A DNA stretch of 64,000 nucleotides from the NCBI GenBank assembly GCA_017656305.1, contig JACDOG010000009.1, positions 1-64,000 on the forward strand, in the 5' to 3' direction. Source of the stretch: Thermoanaerobacteraceae bacterium. GTDB lineage: Bacteria; Bacillota; JADQBR01. The first letter of the stretch is position 1. The number at the start of each line of letters is the position of its first letter. Positions 25,768 to 35,403 of the stretch are shown here, piece by piece. Under the pieces are notes generated by a model that ran no database searches, was not told the DNA's origin, and saw only the letters and a program-made list of their open reading frames with translations. Both the position numbers and the translations under genes were made by a program.

Positions 25768-26758
25768 AGGTATATCCTACAAAGATGCCGGTGTGGATAT
25801 TGAAGCGGGAAACCGTGCTGTTGAGCTGTTAAAGCATTCGGTTAAAAAGACCTGGCGCCCAGAGGTGCTGACCGACCTGGGCGGTTTCGGCGGGCTGTTT
25901 GCCTTAAATGTGGAAAAATACCGGCAGCCGGTGTTAGTCTCGGGTACCGATGGCGTCGGGACCAAACTGCGGGTTGCTTTCGCCATGGGTAAGCATGATA
26001 CGGTTGGGATAGATGCCGTGGCCATGTGCGTCAACGATATTTTGGTCCAGGGGGCGGAGCCGTTGTTTTTCCTGGATTACCTGGCGGTGGGAAAACTGGA
26101 ACCGGAAAAGGTAGCGGAAATTGTAGGCGGCATAGCCAGGGGATGTGAACAGGCCGGCTGTACCTTAATCGGTGGCGAAACAGCGGAAATGCCGGGTTTT
26201 TATGAAGCGGAAGAATATGATATTGCTGGGTTTGCCGTGGGTGTGGTAGACAGGGAAAACATTGTGGACGGCTCAACTGTCAGGAAAGGAGATGTAATTA
26301 TCGGCATTCCCAGTTCCGGCTTGCATAGCAATGGATATTCCCTGGCACGCAAGGTACTGTTACACGATGACTACGGCAGGTTGGAACAGTATGTGGATGA
26401 GTTGGGCTGTACATTGGGTGAAGAAATGCTGAAACCTACTATTATCTATGTGCCTGTGGTGCTGCCGCTGCTGGATAGGATCAATGTCAAGGGCATGGCC
26501 CATATAACCGGCGGCGGCCTGGTGGAAAACGTGCCCCGGGTGCTACCCCAGGGCCTAACGGTAAAATTTGACTTTGGTTCATGGCCTGTTCCGCCCATTT
26601 TTAAATTGATACAGCAGCAGGGCGACGTAGCGGAGGAGGAAATGTATCGTACTTTCAACATGGGCATCGGTTTTGTATTGATAGTGGCGCCGGAAGATGT
26701 AGACAGGGTGAGGGCAGAAATTTCCAGTGAGACTTATGTTATCGGGACTGTTATCTAA
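25760..26758 (+). CDS. purM: AIR synthetase (phosphoribosylformylglycinamidine cyclo-ligase)
   Basis: The 332-residue protein has the PurM motifs [54 protein letters not shown] and [12 protein letters not shown]. It closes the imidazole ring using ATP to give AIR. ATG 25760 is used rather than the in-frame GTG at 25751, since GCAGGTGG then serves as ribosome site and the start overlaps the purF stop by 8 bases. Length is slightly shorter than B. subtilis PurM but complete. Confidence 0.95.
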   Translation: MAKGISYKDAGVDIEAGNRAVELLKHSVKKTWRPEVLTDLGGFGGLFALNVEKYRQPVLVSGTDGVGTKLRVAFAMGKHDTVGIDAVAMCVNDILVQGAEPLFFLDYLAVGKLEPEKVAEIVGGIARGCEQAGCTLIGGETAEMPGFYEAEEYDIAGFAVGVVDRENIVDGSTVRKGDVIIGIPSSGLHSNGYSLARKVLLHDDYGRLEQYVDELGCTLGEEMLKPTIIYVPVVLPLLDRINVKGMAHITGGGLVENVPRVLPQGLTVKFDFGSWPVPPIFKLIQQQGDVAEEEMYRTFNMGIGFVLIVAPEDVDRVRAEISSETYVIGTVI

Positions 26759-26791
26759 CTGCGTATGCCCGTTGAAGGGGGAGGTAGCTTT

Positions 26792-27391
26792 ATGCGTTTA
26801 GTGGTGTTGGCTTCGGGACGGGGTTCCAATTTACAGGCTATCATGGATGCCATTGACCGGGGTGATTTAAACGCGGAGATAGCTATGGTAATCAGCGACA
26901 ATCCCGAAGCAAAAGCTTTGGCCAGGGCAGCAGGCAGGGGTATTGCTACAGAGGTAGTGGCAGCAAAAAATTTCCAGAGCAGACAGGAATATGATCGGGC
27001 TCTGGCAAAGTTGATTAGGGACATTGGTCCGGACTATATAGTCCTTGCCGGTTTCATGCGGTTGCTGGGTCCGGAGTTTATTAAGCAGTTTCCCAACCGG
27101 ATTGTAAACATTCACCCGTCCCTGTTGCCGGCATTTCCCGGACTGGAAGCGCAGCGGCAGGCTGTAGAGTACGGCGTGAAAATCTCCGGGTGCACGGTAC
27201 ATTTTGTCGATGAGGGCATGGATACCGGGCCTGTCATAGCCCAGCGTGCTGTTCCGGTAGCCGAAGATGATACGGCGGAAACCCTGGCACAGCGAATTTT
27301 AAAGGAAGAACATAAATTACTTCCTGCCGTCCTGCAATTGCTCGGTGAGGGACGGGTGACGGTGACAGGGCGCAGGGTGAAAATTACCTGA
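26792..27391 (+). CDS. purN: GAR transformylase (formate donor 10-formyl-THF)
   Basis: The 199-residue protein has the PurN signatures LASGRGSNLQAIMDAI, LAGFMRLLGPEFI, and the catalytic NIHPSLLPAFPG with later HFVDEGMDTGPVI (Asn, His and Asp of the active site). It formylates GAR to FGAR. ATG 26792 is preceded by GGGGGAGGTAG; an in-frame ATG at 26765 would extend it without conservation. It follows purM by 33 bases. Confidence 0.95.
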   Translation: MRLVVLASGRGSNLQAIMDAIDRGDLNAEIAMVISDNPEAKALARAAGRGIATEVVAAKNFQSRQEYDRALAKLIRDIGPDYIVLAGFMRLLGPEFIKQFPNRIVNIHPSLLPAFPGLEAQRQAVEYGVKISGCTVHFVDEGMDTGPVIAQRAVPVAEDDTAETLAQRILKEEHKLLPAVLQLLGEGRVTVTGRRVKIT

Positions 27392-27463
27392 GCCGGTACT
27401 AGAAATTACGGTTTAACTGCAGGACGACATGTCCAAATTTCGTGGAGAGAGGGAAGGTGAATC

Positions 27464-28996
27464 ATGCAAAAAAGGGCTTTGATAAGCGTGTCGGATAAGA
27501 CCGGTGTGAAAGAGTTTGCCAAAGGGCTGGTTGTTTTGGGCTATGAAATACTGTCCACCGGGGGTACGGCAAAAGTGCTTGAGGAAGCCGGTATACCGGT
27601 GACGTATGTCAGCGAAGTGACCGGGTTTCCCGAGATTTTGGACGGAAGGGTTAAAACGTTACATCCTAAAATACATGGGGGGATTTTGGCAAAACGGACC
27701 CAGGACCACCTGGCCCAACTGCAGCAGCATGATATAACACCAATAGATGTGGTGGCTGTGAATCTTTACCCGTTTAAGGAGACGATCAGCAAACCGGACG
27801 TTACCATGGAAGAAGCTATTGAAAATATCGATATCGGCGGGCCCACCATGGTACGTGCCGCGGCTAAAAACTACGAGCACGTCTTAATTGTAGTAAATCC
27901 GGAACGATACGAAGAGGTATTGCGAAACCTGGAGGCGGGAACCGCAGACGTGCAGTATCGCCTGAAACTGGCTGCGGAAGCTTTCACTCATACGGCGCAA
28001 TATGACAGTGCCATCAGCCGTTACCTCAACGACCAGCAGGACGAAAATGAGTTTCCCGTTAATTACGTGTTGACCGGCCAAAAGGTCCAGCAGCTGCGGT
28101 ATGGGGAAAACCCGCACCAGAAAGCGGCCTTTTACCGCCTGGAAGGAGTTGACCATGCCTGTGTGGCTGCAGCCGAGCAGCTACAGGGTAAGGAGCTGTC
28201 CTATAACAATATTATGGATGTGGAAGCGGCTCTGGAGCTGGTACGGGAATTTACGGACACGGCTGCTGTGGTTATCAAACATACTAACCCGTGCGGGGTA
28301 GCGCAGGCTGGTACTTTGGTGGAAGCCTACCGCGCGGCATTTAACGCTGACCCCATATCAGCCTTTGGCGGTATTGTGGGTTTAAACAGAAAAGTGGATG
28401 CCAGGACTGCCGAAGCCCTGGTGGAGACTTTCTTGGAGGCGGTTATCGCTCCAGATTACGAACCGGCGGCCCTGCAGATTCTGGCCAGGAAACCCAACCT
28501 GCGGGTGCTAGCGGTGGGAGAATTGTCAAGGCAGGTGCCGGGTAAGCAGGTGAAATCCGTAAACGGCGGTTTTCTGGTACAGGATGCGGATACGGGGCAA
28601 ATTTCTCCCGAAGACCTGCAAGTTGTTACCAGGGCCCAGCCCACCAAAAGGGAATTGGAAGAGCTGCTTTTTGCCTGGAAGGTGGTCAAACATGTCAAGT
28701 CCAATGCCATCGTAGTCACCAAAAATTACCAGACCCTGGGTGTAGGGGCCGGACAGATGAACCGCGTTGGTGCGGCAAATATCGCCCTTAAGCAGGCCGG
28801 TGACAGGGCCAGGGGTGCGTTTCTGGCTTCGGATGCGTTCTTCCCGTTTAAAGACACGGTGGCGCTGGCGGCAAAAGCGGGCATTACGGCCATTATCCAG
28901 CCTGGCGGCTCCATGCGGGATGAAGAATCTATTGAAGAGGCGGACAGGCATGGCCTGGTGATGGTATTTACCGGAATGCGTCATTTCAAACACTAG
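27464..28996 (+). CDS. purH: Bifunctional AICAR transformylase / IMP cyclohydrolase
   Basis: The 510-residue protein has an N-terminal IMP cyclohydrolase (MGS-like) domain with [23 protein letters not shown] and [20 protein letters not shown], and a C-terminal AICAR transformylase domain with [24 protein letters not shown] and SDAFFPFKD. It performs the last two steps to IMP. ATG 27464 follows GAGAGAGGGAAGGTG. The purD ribosome site AGGAGG overlaps its stop codon. Confidence 0.96.
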   Translation: MQKRALISVSDKTGVKEFAKGLVVLGYEILSTGGTAKVLEEAGIPVTYVSEVTGFPEILDGRVKTLHPKIHGGILAKRTQDHLAQLQQHDITPIDVVAVNLYPFKETISKPDVTMEEAIENIDIGGPTMVRAAAKNYEHVLIVVNPERYEEVLRNLEAGTADVQYRLKLAAEAFTHTAQYDSAISRYLNDQQDENEFPVNYVLTGQKVQQLRYGENPHQKAAFYRLEGVDHACVAAAEQLQGKELSYNNIMDVEAALELVREFTDTAAVVIKHTNPCGVAQAGTLVEAYRAAFNADPISAFGGIVGLNRKVDARTAEALVETFLEAVIAPDYEPAALQILARKPNLRVLAVGELSRQVPGKQVKSVNGGFLVQDADTGQISPEDLQVVTRAQPTKRELEELLFAWKVVKHVKSNAIVVTKNYQTLGVGAGQMNRVGAANIALKQAGDRARGAFLASDAFFPFKDTVALAAKAGITAIIQPGGSMRDEESIEEADRHGLVMVFTGMRHFKH

Positions 28997-29009
28997 GAGG
29001 TGATTGCTG

Positions 29010-30281
29010 GTGAAAGTGCTGGTAGTGGGTGGCGGCGGGCGAGAACATGCCCTGGTCTGGAAAATTGCCCAGAGTCCCAAGGTGGAAAAAATATACTGTG
29101 CACCGGGTAACGCCGGGATTGCGGCACATGCCGAGTGTTTGGACATTAGTGCTACGGATATTACCGGGTTGCTCACGTTTGCCTATAATGAAAGGATTGA
29201 CCTGACCGTGGTGGGCCCGGAGGCGCCTTTGGTCGCAGGTATAGTGGATGAGTTTGAAAACCACGGATTGAAGATTTTTGGTCCCAATAAAGCAGCGGCG
29301 GAGCTGGAAGGCAGCAAAAAGTTGGCTAAGGAAATAATGGAAAAGTATGATATTCCCACGGCGCGGTATGCTTCCTTTACTGAGGCGCAGGCAGCCAAAG
29401 AATATATTAAAGAGCACGGAGCACCCTGTGTGGTTAAGGCTGATGGACTGGCTGCCGGCAAGGGCGTAATTGTTGCCACCACGGAGCAGGATGCACTGCG
29501 GGCGGTAGCAACCATTATGGAAGATAAGGCTTTTGGTGATGCCGGGAAGCAGGTGGTTATCGAAGAGTATTTGGAAGGAGAAGAAGTAAGCATCTTGGCC
29601 TTTACTGACGGGAAAACCGTCATTCCTATGGTGTCTTCCCAGGACCACAAGCGTATTTTCGAAGGTGACCTGGGACCCAATACCGGCGGCATGGGTGCGT
29701 ATTCGCCGGCACCGGTTTACACGCCGAAAGTACAAGAAATTGTGGAGAAAAAAGTGCTGAAACCAATTATAGAGGGGATGGCTGCTGAAGGCAGGCCTTA
29801 CCGTGGTGTCATCTATGCCGGGTTAATGCTGACTAAAGCAGGACCCAAGGTGCTGGAATTCAACTGCCGTTTCGGTGACCCGGAGGCCCAGCCGGTATTG
29901 ATGCGTCTGGAAAGCGACCTGGTGGAGATTATGCAGGCTGTAATTGAAGGCAGGCTGGCGGAGCAGGACATCAAATGGTCTGACCGGGCCAGCGTCTGTG
30001 TGGTGCTGGCCTCGGGCGGTTACCCCGGCGGCTATGAGAAAGGTAAAGTAATTACGGGATTGGATAAGGTTGACGAGGGATTTGTTTTCCATGCCGGGAC
30101 CAGGTACCTAGACGGGAAGATTGTGACCAGCGGCGGGCGCGTATTGGGAGTAACCGCTACGGGCGACACCATTAAGGATGCCATAGACGCGGCGTACAGG
30201 CAGGTAGAAAAAATATCCTTTGAGGGTATGCAGTACCGCAGGGATATCGGGCAAAAAGCCCTAAAGAGGCCAGGGATTTAG
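29010..30281 (+). CDS. purD: GAR synthetase (phosphoribosylamine-glycine ligase)
   Basis: The 423-residue protein is an ATP-grasp enzyme: VVGGGGREHALVWK, VGPEAPLVAGIVD, PCVVKADGLAAGKGV, DHKRIFEGDLGPNTGGMGAY and LEFNCRFGDPEAQ. It couples phosphoribosylamine with glycine. GTG 29010 is preferred, as AGGAGG (28995-29000) is then nine bases upstream; TTG 29004 is too close. It is the last pur gene and its stop codon region lies in the operon terminator. Confidence 0.95.
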   Translation: MKVLVVGGGGREHALVWKIAQSPKVEKIYCAPGNAGIAAHAECLDISATDITGLLTFAYNERIDLTVVGPEAPLVAGIVDEFENHGLKIFGPNKAAAELEGSKKLAKEIMEKYDIPTARYASFTEAQAAKEYIKEHGAPCVVKADGLAAGKGVIVATTEQDALRAVATIMEDKAFGDAGKQVVIEEYLEGEEVSILAFTDGKTVIPMVSSQDHKRIFEGDLGPNTGGMGAYSPAPVYTPKVQEIVEKKVLKPIIEGMAAEGRPYRGVIYAGLMLTKAGPKVLEFNCRFGDPEAQPVLMRLESDLVEIMQAVIEGRLAEQDIKWSDRASVCVVLASGGYPGGYEKGKVITGLDKVDEGFVFHAGTRYLDGKIVTSGGRVLGVTATGDTIKDAIDAAYRQVEKISFEGMQYRRDIGQKALKRPGI

Positions 30282-30296
30282 TTCCCTGGCTTTTTT
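30269..30296 (+). terminator. Terminator of the purine operon
   Basis: GCCAGGG (30269-30275) and CCCTGGC (30284-30290) form a perfect stem directly followed by six T residues (30291-30296). The purD stop codon lies in the loop. It closes the permease-purD operon before the spore germination genes. Confidence 0.92.
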
Positions 30297-30357
30297 GTAT
30301 ATATTGGATTGGCTCTGGTAAAGCTAATCTTGATGTAATAGTGACAGCTGGGAGTGA

Positions 30358-31992
30358 ATGCTTTTGCGCAGGGTTATCAGACCGTTGGATATGGACCAGT
30401 GGAAGGAAAAACGACAGCAGAAAAATACCAAGCCGGTGGATATAGCCATTGATTTAAAGGATTACGCTTTGGAAAAGGATATCGGCAAGAATGAGCAAAA
30501 TTACCGCACTATTTTCAGAAAGTGCAGCGATGTGGTAATCCGTCCCTTTAAGCTGGGAACGAACTGCGAAGTAAAGGCGCTGCTGGTGTACGTGGACGGT
30601 TTAATTGATAAAAGTTTGGTCAACAACTTTTTGATGCGTTCCGTGATGCTGCTTATGGGCGGTAAGGAACATCTCATGATCCGGGAAAATTCCTTTGATT
30701 TGCTAAAGGATTGCGTCATAAACATCGGTGAGGTTTCAGTGGAGGATACCATTGAGAAAGCCATTGATAAAATACTGGTGGGCGAATGTATTTTCATGGT
30801 GGACGGCCACCGGGAAGTACTGTCCGTGTCCGTGCGCGGGTGGGAAGCCCGCGGCATCAGTGAGCCGGATACGGAAGCCGTGGTACGGGGTCCTAGGGAA
30901 GGCTTCACTGAAACTTTACGTTTTAATACCGCCATGCTCCGGCGAAAAATAAAAAGCCCCGATCTGAAAATTGAAATTAAAACCAAGGGAAAATATACCA
31001 AGACCGATATTGCCGTTTGCTACATATCTGCCCTTAGCAATCAGGGAGTGATACATGAGGTTTTTAAACGGATAGACCGGATAGATATTGACGGTATATT
31101 GGAAAGTTCGTACATTGAAGAACTAATTGAAGACGAACCCTGGTCGCCTTTTCCCCAGATAGAATATACCGAGCGGCCTGATGTGGTAGCAGCCAACCTA
31201 ATGGAGGGCAGGGTGGCTATTATGGTGGACGGTACCCCGTTTGTGCTGATAGTGCCGACCATTTTTGCCCAGTTTCTCCAGTCTTCAGAGGATTATTACC
31301 AGCGTTTTTATTTATCTTCCTTATTTCGAATGGGACGTTTTTTGGCATTAAATATCGCCCTGCTGCTGCCGTCAATTTATGTGGCGGCAACTACTTTTCA
31401 CCAGGAAATGATTCCCACGTCGCTGCTGGTTAGTATTGCCAACCAGCGTGAAGGCGTACCGTTTCCTGCTTTATTGGAGGCGCTGGTGATGGAATTTACT
31501 TTTGAGCTGCTGCGGGAAGCGGGCATCAGGCTGCCCAAACCTATCGGGCAGGCAGTGAGTATTGTGGGCGCGCTGGTTATCGGTGATGCGGCAGTGGCGG
31601 CGGGCCTGGTATCGCCGGCCATGGTGATAGTAGTGGCCATTACGGCCATTGCCTCTTTTTCCCTGCCGGCATTTAACATGGCCATTACTTTGCGTATTTT
31701 ACGTTTTCCCATTACTTTTTTAGCCGGTATGCTGGGCTTTTACGGAATCATACTGGCTTTACTGGCAATTCTCATTCACCTGACAAGTTTACGTTCTTTC
31801 GGTGTGCCGTATTTGGCGCCGGTCGCTCCTTTTCGGCTTGACGAGTTACGTGACGTGCTGTTACGTGTACCCTGGTGGAGAATGGACTACCGTCCGGAAT
31901 CCATGGAGCCCCGGGATAAAAGACGTCAGGGGGAAAGACAGAAGCCAAGCCCGGAAAATCGAAATGGGAAAGGAGACGGGGGCAATGCTTGA
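30358..31992 (+). CDS. Spore germination receptor subunit A (GerA/GerAA family)
   Basis: The 544-residue protein has the GerA layout: a large N-terminal hydrophilic region with NFLMRSVMLL and VRGPREGFTETL, and a C-terminal region with about five membrane segments. It is one of the three inner-membrane subunits of a germinant receptor that opens dormancy when a nutrient binds. It marks the organism as a spore former. The ATG at 30358 follows GGGAGTGA, and it overlaps gerB by 8 bases. The germinant cannot be told from sequence. A sigma-G promoter is expected upstream, but I could not identify a convincing one in 30297-30357. Confidence 0.92.
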   Translation: MLLRRVIRPLDMDQWKEKRQQKNTKPVDIAIDLKDYALEKDIGKNEQNYRTIFRKCSDVVIRPFKLGTNCEVKALLVYVDGLIDKSLVNNFLMRSVMLLMGGKEHLMIRENSFDLLKDCVINIGEVSVEDTIEKAIDKILVGECIFMVDGHREVLSVSVRGWEARGISEPDTEAVVRGPREGFTETLRFNTAMLRRKIKSPDLKIEIKTKGKYTKTDIAVCYISALSNQGVIHEVFKRIDRIDIDGILESSYIEELIEDEPWSPFPQIEYTERPDVVAANLMEGRVAIMVDGTPFVLIVPTIFAQFLQSSEDYYQRFYLSSLFRMGRFLALNIALLLPSIYVAATTFHQEMIPTSLLVSIANQREGVPFPALLEALVMEFTFELLREAGIRLPKPIGQAVSIVGALVIGDAAVAAGLVSPAMVIVVAITAIASFSLPAFNMAITLRILRFPITFLAGMLGFYGIILALLAILIHLTSLRSFGVPYLAPVAPFRLDELRDVLLRVPWWRMDYRPESMEPRDKRRQGERQKPSPENRNGKGDGGNA

Positions 31993-33100
31993 AAAAGGCC
32001 GTATCGGGAATTACCAACTGTTTTTACTTGTGTTGTTTATTATCTTGCCCACTGCAATTTTGTTCGTGCCGGCGGTCACCACGGCGGTGGCACAGGAAGG
32101 CGGCTGGCTGGCAACTGCTCTGGCAAGCGGTGTCGGTATGGTCATTGCCTCGCTGTTTGGCGCTTATTTCCGTTTTTTTCCGGAACAAAACCTGTTGGAG
32201 ATAAGCAGTATGGCATTGGGAAAGTGGTTGGGGCGGATTGTAGGGCTGGGATATATCTGGTTCCTGTTTCAAACCAATGCCATAATTATCCGGGAATTTG
32301 GAGAGTTTTTGACAACTGCGGTCATGCCCGAGACACCGCTGTCGGTGTTTATCATCAGCATTACCCTGCTGTCCGCCTGGGCGGTTTACCAGGGGTTGGA
32401 AGTAATTGGACGAATGAACGAATTTGTGTTTCCGTTGCTTACTCTGGCAACGTTGATAGTGATTGTACTGGTTTTGAGAGAAGCTGAGTTTTCCCGGTTA
32501 AGCCCGCTTACCGTTTTTAACTGGAAGTCTTTACTGGCCGCTTCCATGATTCCTGCAAGCTGGATGGGAGAAATCGTGCTGGTGACTTTGTTTATACCTT
32601 TTGTTTACCAAGCGCAAAAAAGCTGGCCCTGGATGGTAGCAGGCATTATGGTAGTTGGTGCCTTTTTGCTGGCGATAACCATGGCGGCAATAGTTGTCTT
32701 CGGTCATGCGGAAGCTTCCCGGCTGATGTTTCCCACATATTCCCTGGCCAGAATTATCAGCATTTCCAACATCATTGAACGGATGGAATCCCTGGTAATG
32801 GCAGTCTGGGTAGCCGGGGTGTTTCTGAAAATTACTATTTGGTTTTATGCCCTGGTGCTGCTCACTGCCCAGACTTTTGGGCTCAAAACGTATAAACCCC
32901 TGATTCTTCCCTATGCCTTTGCACAGATAGCACTTTCTTTTTGGTTGTTCAAGAATATAACGGGTCTTTTTCAATTTATTAGCACGACCTGGCCCGTTTA
33001 CAGCATCAGTACCTTTGAAGTGGGCATTCCACTGCTTATTCTTGTCATAGCCTTAATTCGCCGCCGCGGGAGGGAAGGCAGTGCGAAAAACCAAGCTTAG
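31985..33100 (+). CDS. Spore germination receptor subunit B (GerB/GerAB family)
   Basis: The 371-residue protein has about ten membrane helices and matches the GerAB/endospore germination permease family of the APC superfamily; this subunit is thought to bind the germinant. ATG 31985 follows GGAGACGGGGGCA, and the first residues (MLEKGRIGNYQLFLL) match the family's usual beginning; an in-frame upstream start would lie deep in gerA. Its start overlaps gerA by 8 bases and its end overlaps gerC by 20, so the three are one operon. Confidence 0.92.
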   Translation: MLEKGRIGNYQLFLLVLFIILPTAILFVPAVTTAVAQEGGWLATALASGVGMVIASLFGAYFRFFPEQNLLEISSMALGKWLGRIVGLGYIWFLFQTNAIIIREFGEFLTTAVMPETPLSVFIISITLLSAWAVYQGLEVIGRMNEFVFPLLTLATLIVIVLVLREAEFSRLSPLTVFNWKSLLAASMIPASWMGEIVLVTLFIPFVYQAQKSWPWMVAGIMVVGAFLLAITMAAIVVFGHAEASRLMFPTYSLARIISISNIIERMESLVMAVWVAGVFLKITIWFYALVLLTAQTFGLKTYKPLILPYAFAQIALSFWLFKNITGLFQFISTTWPVYSISTFEVGIPLLILVIALIRRRGREGSAKNQA

Positions 33101-34253
33101 CCTAGCAGTAATCATAATTGTTGCCGTAAGTTTCTTGTCCGCCGGCTGCTGGTCGCGCAGGGAAATTGAAGACCTGGGTATTATTTCTGCAGTAGCCCTG
33201 GACCAGGCGCCCGGGAATAAAATCCAATTAAGTCTGCTGATACTTAACCCGACGGCCTATGCTGCCGGTCAAGGAAATGGCGGTGGCGGCGGTGGTGAGG
33301 AAGTGGGATTTGTGGTGTCAGCAGTGGGAAGTACCATAGCAGAAGCTACTAGAAATATCGCCACCACGCTGCCGCGGGAAATCTTCTGGTCGCATAACCG
33401 GCTGGTTCTTATTGGTGGGGACTATGCCAAGTCTGGGCTGAAGGATTTGGATTTCCTGTCGCGGGAACGGGGTACCCGCTTGACCAGCTGGGTGATGGTA
33501 ACTCCTGGCAGGGCTGTGGACCTGCTTAAGGTAAAAACCACCCTGGAGAAAACCGCGGCTGAGACACTGGCTGAGCTGAACCGCAGCCGGGTGGCCCTGC
33601 AGGTCAAATTGTTTCAGCTTTTAGCTGCACTTTCCACCAAAGGTGTCAGTCCGGTGGCGCCGCGGGTGGAAAAGACCATGTCCCAGGAAGCTGGCGCCCA
33701 GGGACAGGAGATTCTCAAGATGACGGGGACGGCAATCTTTAAAAATAACAAGCTTGCCGGGTGGGCGGATCTTGAGGCCACCCGCGGCTTGCTGTGGATG
33801 CGGGGCGAAATGGTGAAAGGAGGCATTACCGTTGGCAATCCTCAAAATCCCGGCAGTTTTGTTTCCCTGCGTATACGTGATGCGCAAAGGCATGTGAATT
33901 CCGTAGTGAGAGACGGGGAGCTAATGATTAAGGTAAAAGTAATCACTGACATGGACATTGAAGAAATCCAGCAAACATCACAACTGGGGAATCCCGGTTA
34001 CATCAAGCTGATCGAACAGGCAGCAGAGGCAAAAATTGCCCAGCGGTGCAGCAGGGCTCTGGCCCTGGCAAAAAAGCTGAAGGTTGACCCTTTTTCCTTT
34101 GGTGCGGTTATTCGCAGCCAGGCGCCAAACTACTGGTTGCAGGTACGGGATGATTGGGATGCGGTTTTTGCTGATATTCCGGTAAAAATACAGGTTGAGG
34201 CCAACGTCAGGCGCACGGGTTTGACAGGCAACACGGTGAAACAAAAGGATTAA
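33081..34253 (+). CDS. Spore germination receptor lipoprotein subunit C (GerC/GerAC family)
   Basis: The 390-residue protein begins with a lipoprotein signal ending in LSAGCWSRREIEDLG; the lipobox cysteine and the following CWSRREIEDLG-type motif are typical of GerAC. It should be lipid-anchored on the outer face of the spore inner membrane and needs prelipoprotein processing for function. Start is GTG 33081, after GGGAGGGAAGGCA. It overlaps gerB and is followed after 15 bases by a small membrane protein gene. Confidence 0.93.
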   Translation: MRKTKLSLAVIIIVAVSFLSAGCWSRREIEDLGIISAVALDQAPGNKIQLSLLILNPTAYAAGQGNGGGGGGEEVGFVVSAVGSTIAEATRNIATTLPREIFWSHNRLVLIGGDYAKSGLKDLDFLSRERGTRLTSWVMVTPGRAVDLLKVKTTLEKTAAETLAELNRSRVALQVKLFQLLAALSTKGVSPVAPRVEKTMSQEAGAQGQEILKMTGTAIFKNNKLAGWADLEATRGLLWMRGEMVKGGITVGNPQNPGSFVSLRIRDAQRHVNSVVRDGELMIKVKVITDMDIEEIQQTSQLGNPGYIKLIEQAAEAKIAQRCSRALALAKKLKVDPFSFGAVIRSQAPNYWLQVRDDWDAVFADIPVKIQVEANVRRTGLTGNTVKQKD

Positions 34254-34268
34254 AGCGGGGAAACGACC

Positions 34269-34505
34269 ATGATTTTTATGTTGCTGGTATTGCTTTTGGC
34301 CTTAGGTATCATTGTGGTGCTGGTTGGTATACCGGTATACTACAACAAATTATACGGTGAACTGCTGGTGGCTGCGGGCATAACGCTTTTGGGGGTGGTC
34401 ATTGCCCTCATACAAATTTTTAATTTACCTGTGCTTAATCTTACGGATGTGTTGGGCATGCTGTTTTACCCGGCAGTTAAGTTTATGAAAAGCTTGCTAA
34501 AATAA
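34269..34505 (+). CDS. Small two-helix membrane protein, probable germinant receptor D subunit
   Basis: The 78-residue protein has two hydrophobic segments (about 2-22 and 33-52) and a weaker third one near 60-72. Small proteins of 55-85 residues with two membrane helices, encoded at the end of some gerA-type operons, have been described as D subunits that modulate receptor function in Bacillus. Position (15 bases after gerC) and size fit that group. The ribosome site is weak (GGGGAAACGACC). The assignment rests on context and topology, not on a strong sequence signature. Confidence 0.65.
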   Translation: MIFMLLVLLLALGIIVVLVGIPVYYNKLYGELLVAAGITLLGVVIALIQIFNLPVLNLTDVLGMLFYPAVKFMKSLLK

Positions 34506-34537
34506 AATAAAAGCGACCGGCTACTGCCGGCCCGCTT
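34501..34537 (-). terminator. Terminator of metNIQ on the - strand
   Basis: Read on the - strand, AAGCG plus GCCGG (34537-34526) pairs with CCGGC plus CGCTT (34521-34511), followed by TTTTATTTTATT. The T-rich tail is on the - strand, so it serves the metN-metI-metQ operon; the same stem without a T-run could weakly stop the ger operon coming from the other side. Confidence 0.75.
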
Positions 34538-34550
34538 AACTGTAAGGGGA

Positions 34551-35375
34551 TTAAAATACCGGAATAACTGAACCCTGGTACTTTTCTTCTATGAACTGCT
34601 TAATTTCGGGAGAAGTAAGCACTTCATTTAAAGCCTTGATTTCTTCGCGGTTTTCCTCCTCAGCACGAACGGCTACAATATTTGCATAAGTTTTAGCAGC
34701 CAAAGAATCTTTGGTTTCGGCGGTTATGGCGTCTTTGGCCGGGCTTAACCCTGCTTCGATTGCATAGTTACCGTTAATTACTGCCGCTGCCACATCTTCC
34801 AGGGAACGCGGAATTTGTGCTGCCTCTAATTCAACGATTTCCACGTCCACCTTTTTATCGACGATGTCCTGCTTGGTCGCTTCCAAACCGACGCCTTCCT
34901 TGAGCGTAATAATACCGTTGTCCTGGAGTAACAGCAAGGCCCGCGCTTCGTTGGTGGGGTCGTTGGGTACTGCTATTTGGTCCCCGTCTTGCAGTTCGTC
35001 CAGTGATTTAATCTTTTTAGAATAAATGCCCATAGGCTCAAAATGAACTGCTACTGTAGAGGTTAAGTCAAGATTGTTCTTCTTTTTAAAATCCTCTAAA
35101 TAAGGAAGGTGCTGAAAATAATTGGCGTCCAGTTCGCCATTTGCCAGTGCTTTATTAGGCGTTACGTAATCGGTAAATTCCACGATTTCCAGCTCAATTC
35201 CCTTTTCTTTCAGCAGTTCTTTGGCTTTTTCCAGGATTTCCGCGTGGGGTACTGGTGTAGCTCCTACTACCAGTTTGCCGCTGTCACTGCTGCTCGTGCC
35301 CTGGGAACAACCCACTGTTGCACCAACGACCAAGCCCAGTATTAAGATTAGTCCTATAAATTTTTTTGCATTCAT
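34551..35375 (-). CDS. metQ: Methionine ABC transporter substrate-binding lipoprotein
   Basis: The 274-residue protein starts with a lipoprotein signal ending in VVGATVGC and has the NlpA/MetQ pattern: VVGATPVPHAEILE, VEFTDYVTPNKALANGELDANYFQHLPYL and AVPNDPTNEARALLLLQ. It captures methionine outside the membrane and delivers it to MetI/MetN. It is the third gene of the - strand operon and ends just before the - strand terminator. Start codon ATG is at 35375, following AAGGAGGTCTC on the - strand. Confidence 0.95.
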   Translation of the reverse strand: MNAKKFIGLILILGLVVGATVGCSQGTSSSDSGKLVVGATPVPHAEILEKAKELLKEKGIELEIVEFTDYVTPNKALANGELDANYFQHLPYLEDFKKKNNLDLTSTVAVHFEPMGIYSKKIKSLDELQDGDQIAVPNDPTNEARALLLLQDNGIITLKEGVGLEATKQDIVDKKVDVEIVELEAAQIPRSLEDVAAAVINGNYAIEAGLSPAKDAITAETKDSLAAKTYANIVAVRAEEENREEIKALNEVLTSPEIKQFIEEKYQGSVIPVF

Positions 35376-35403
35376 GATGTTGAGACCTCCTTAAATAATT
35401 TTG

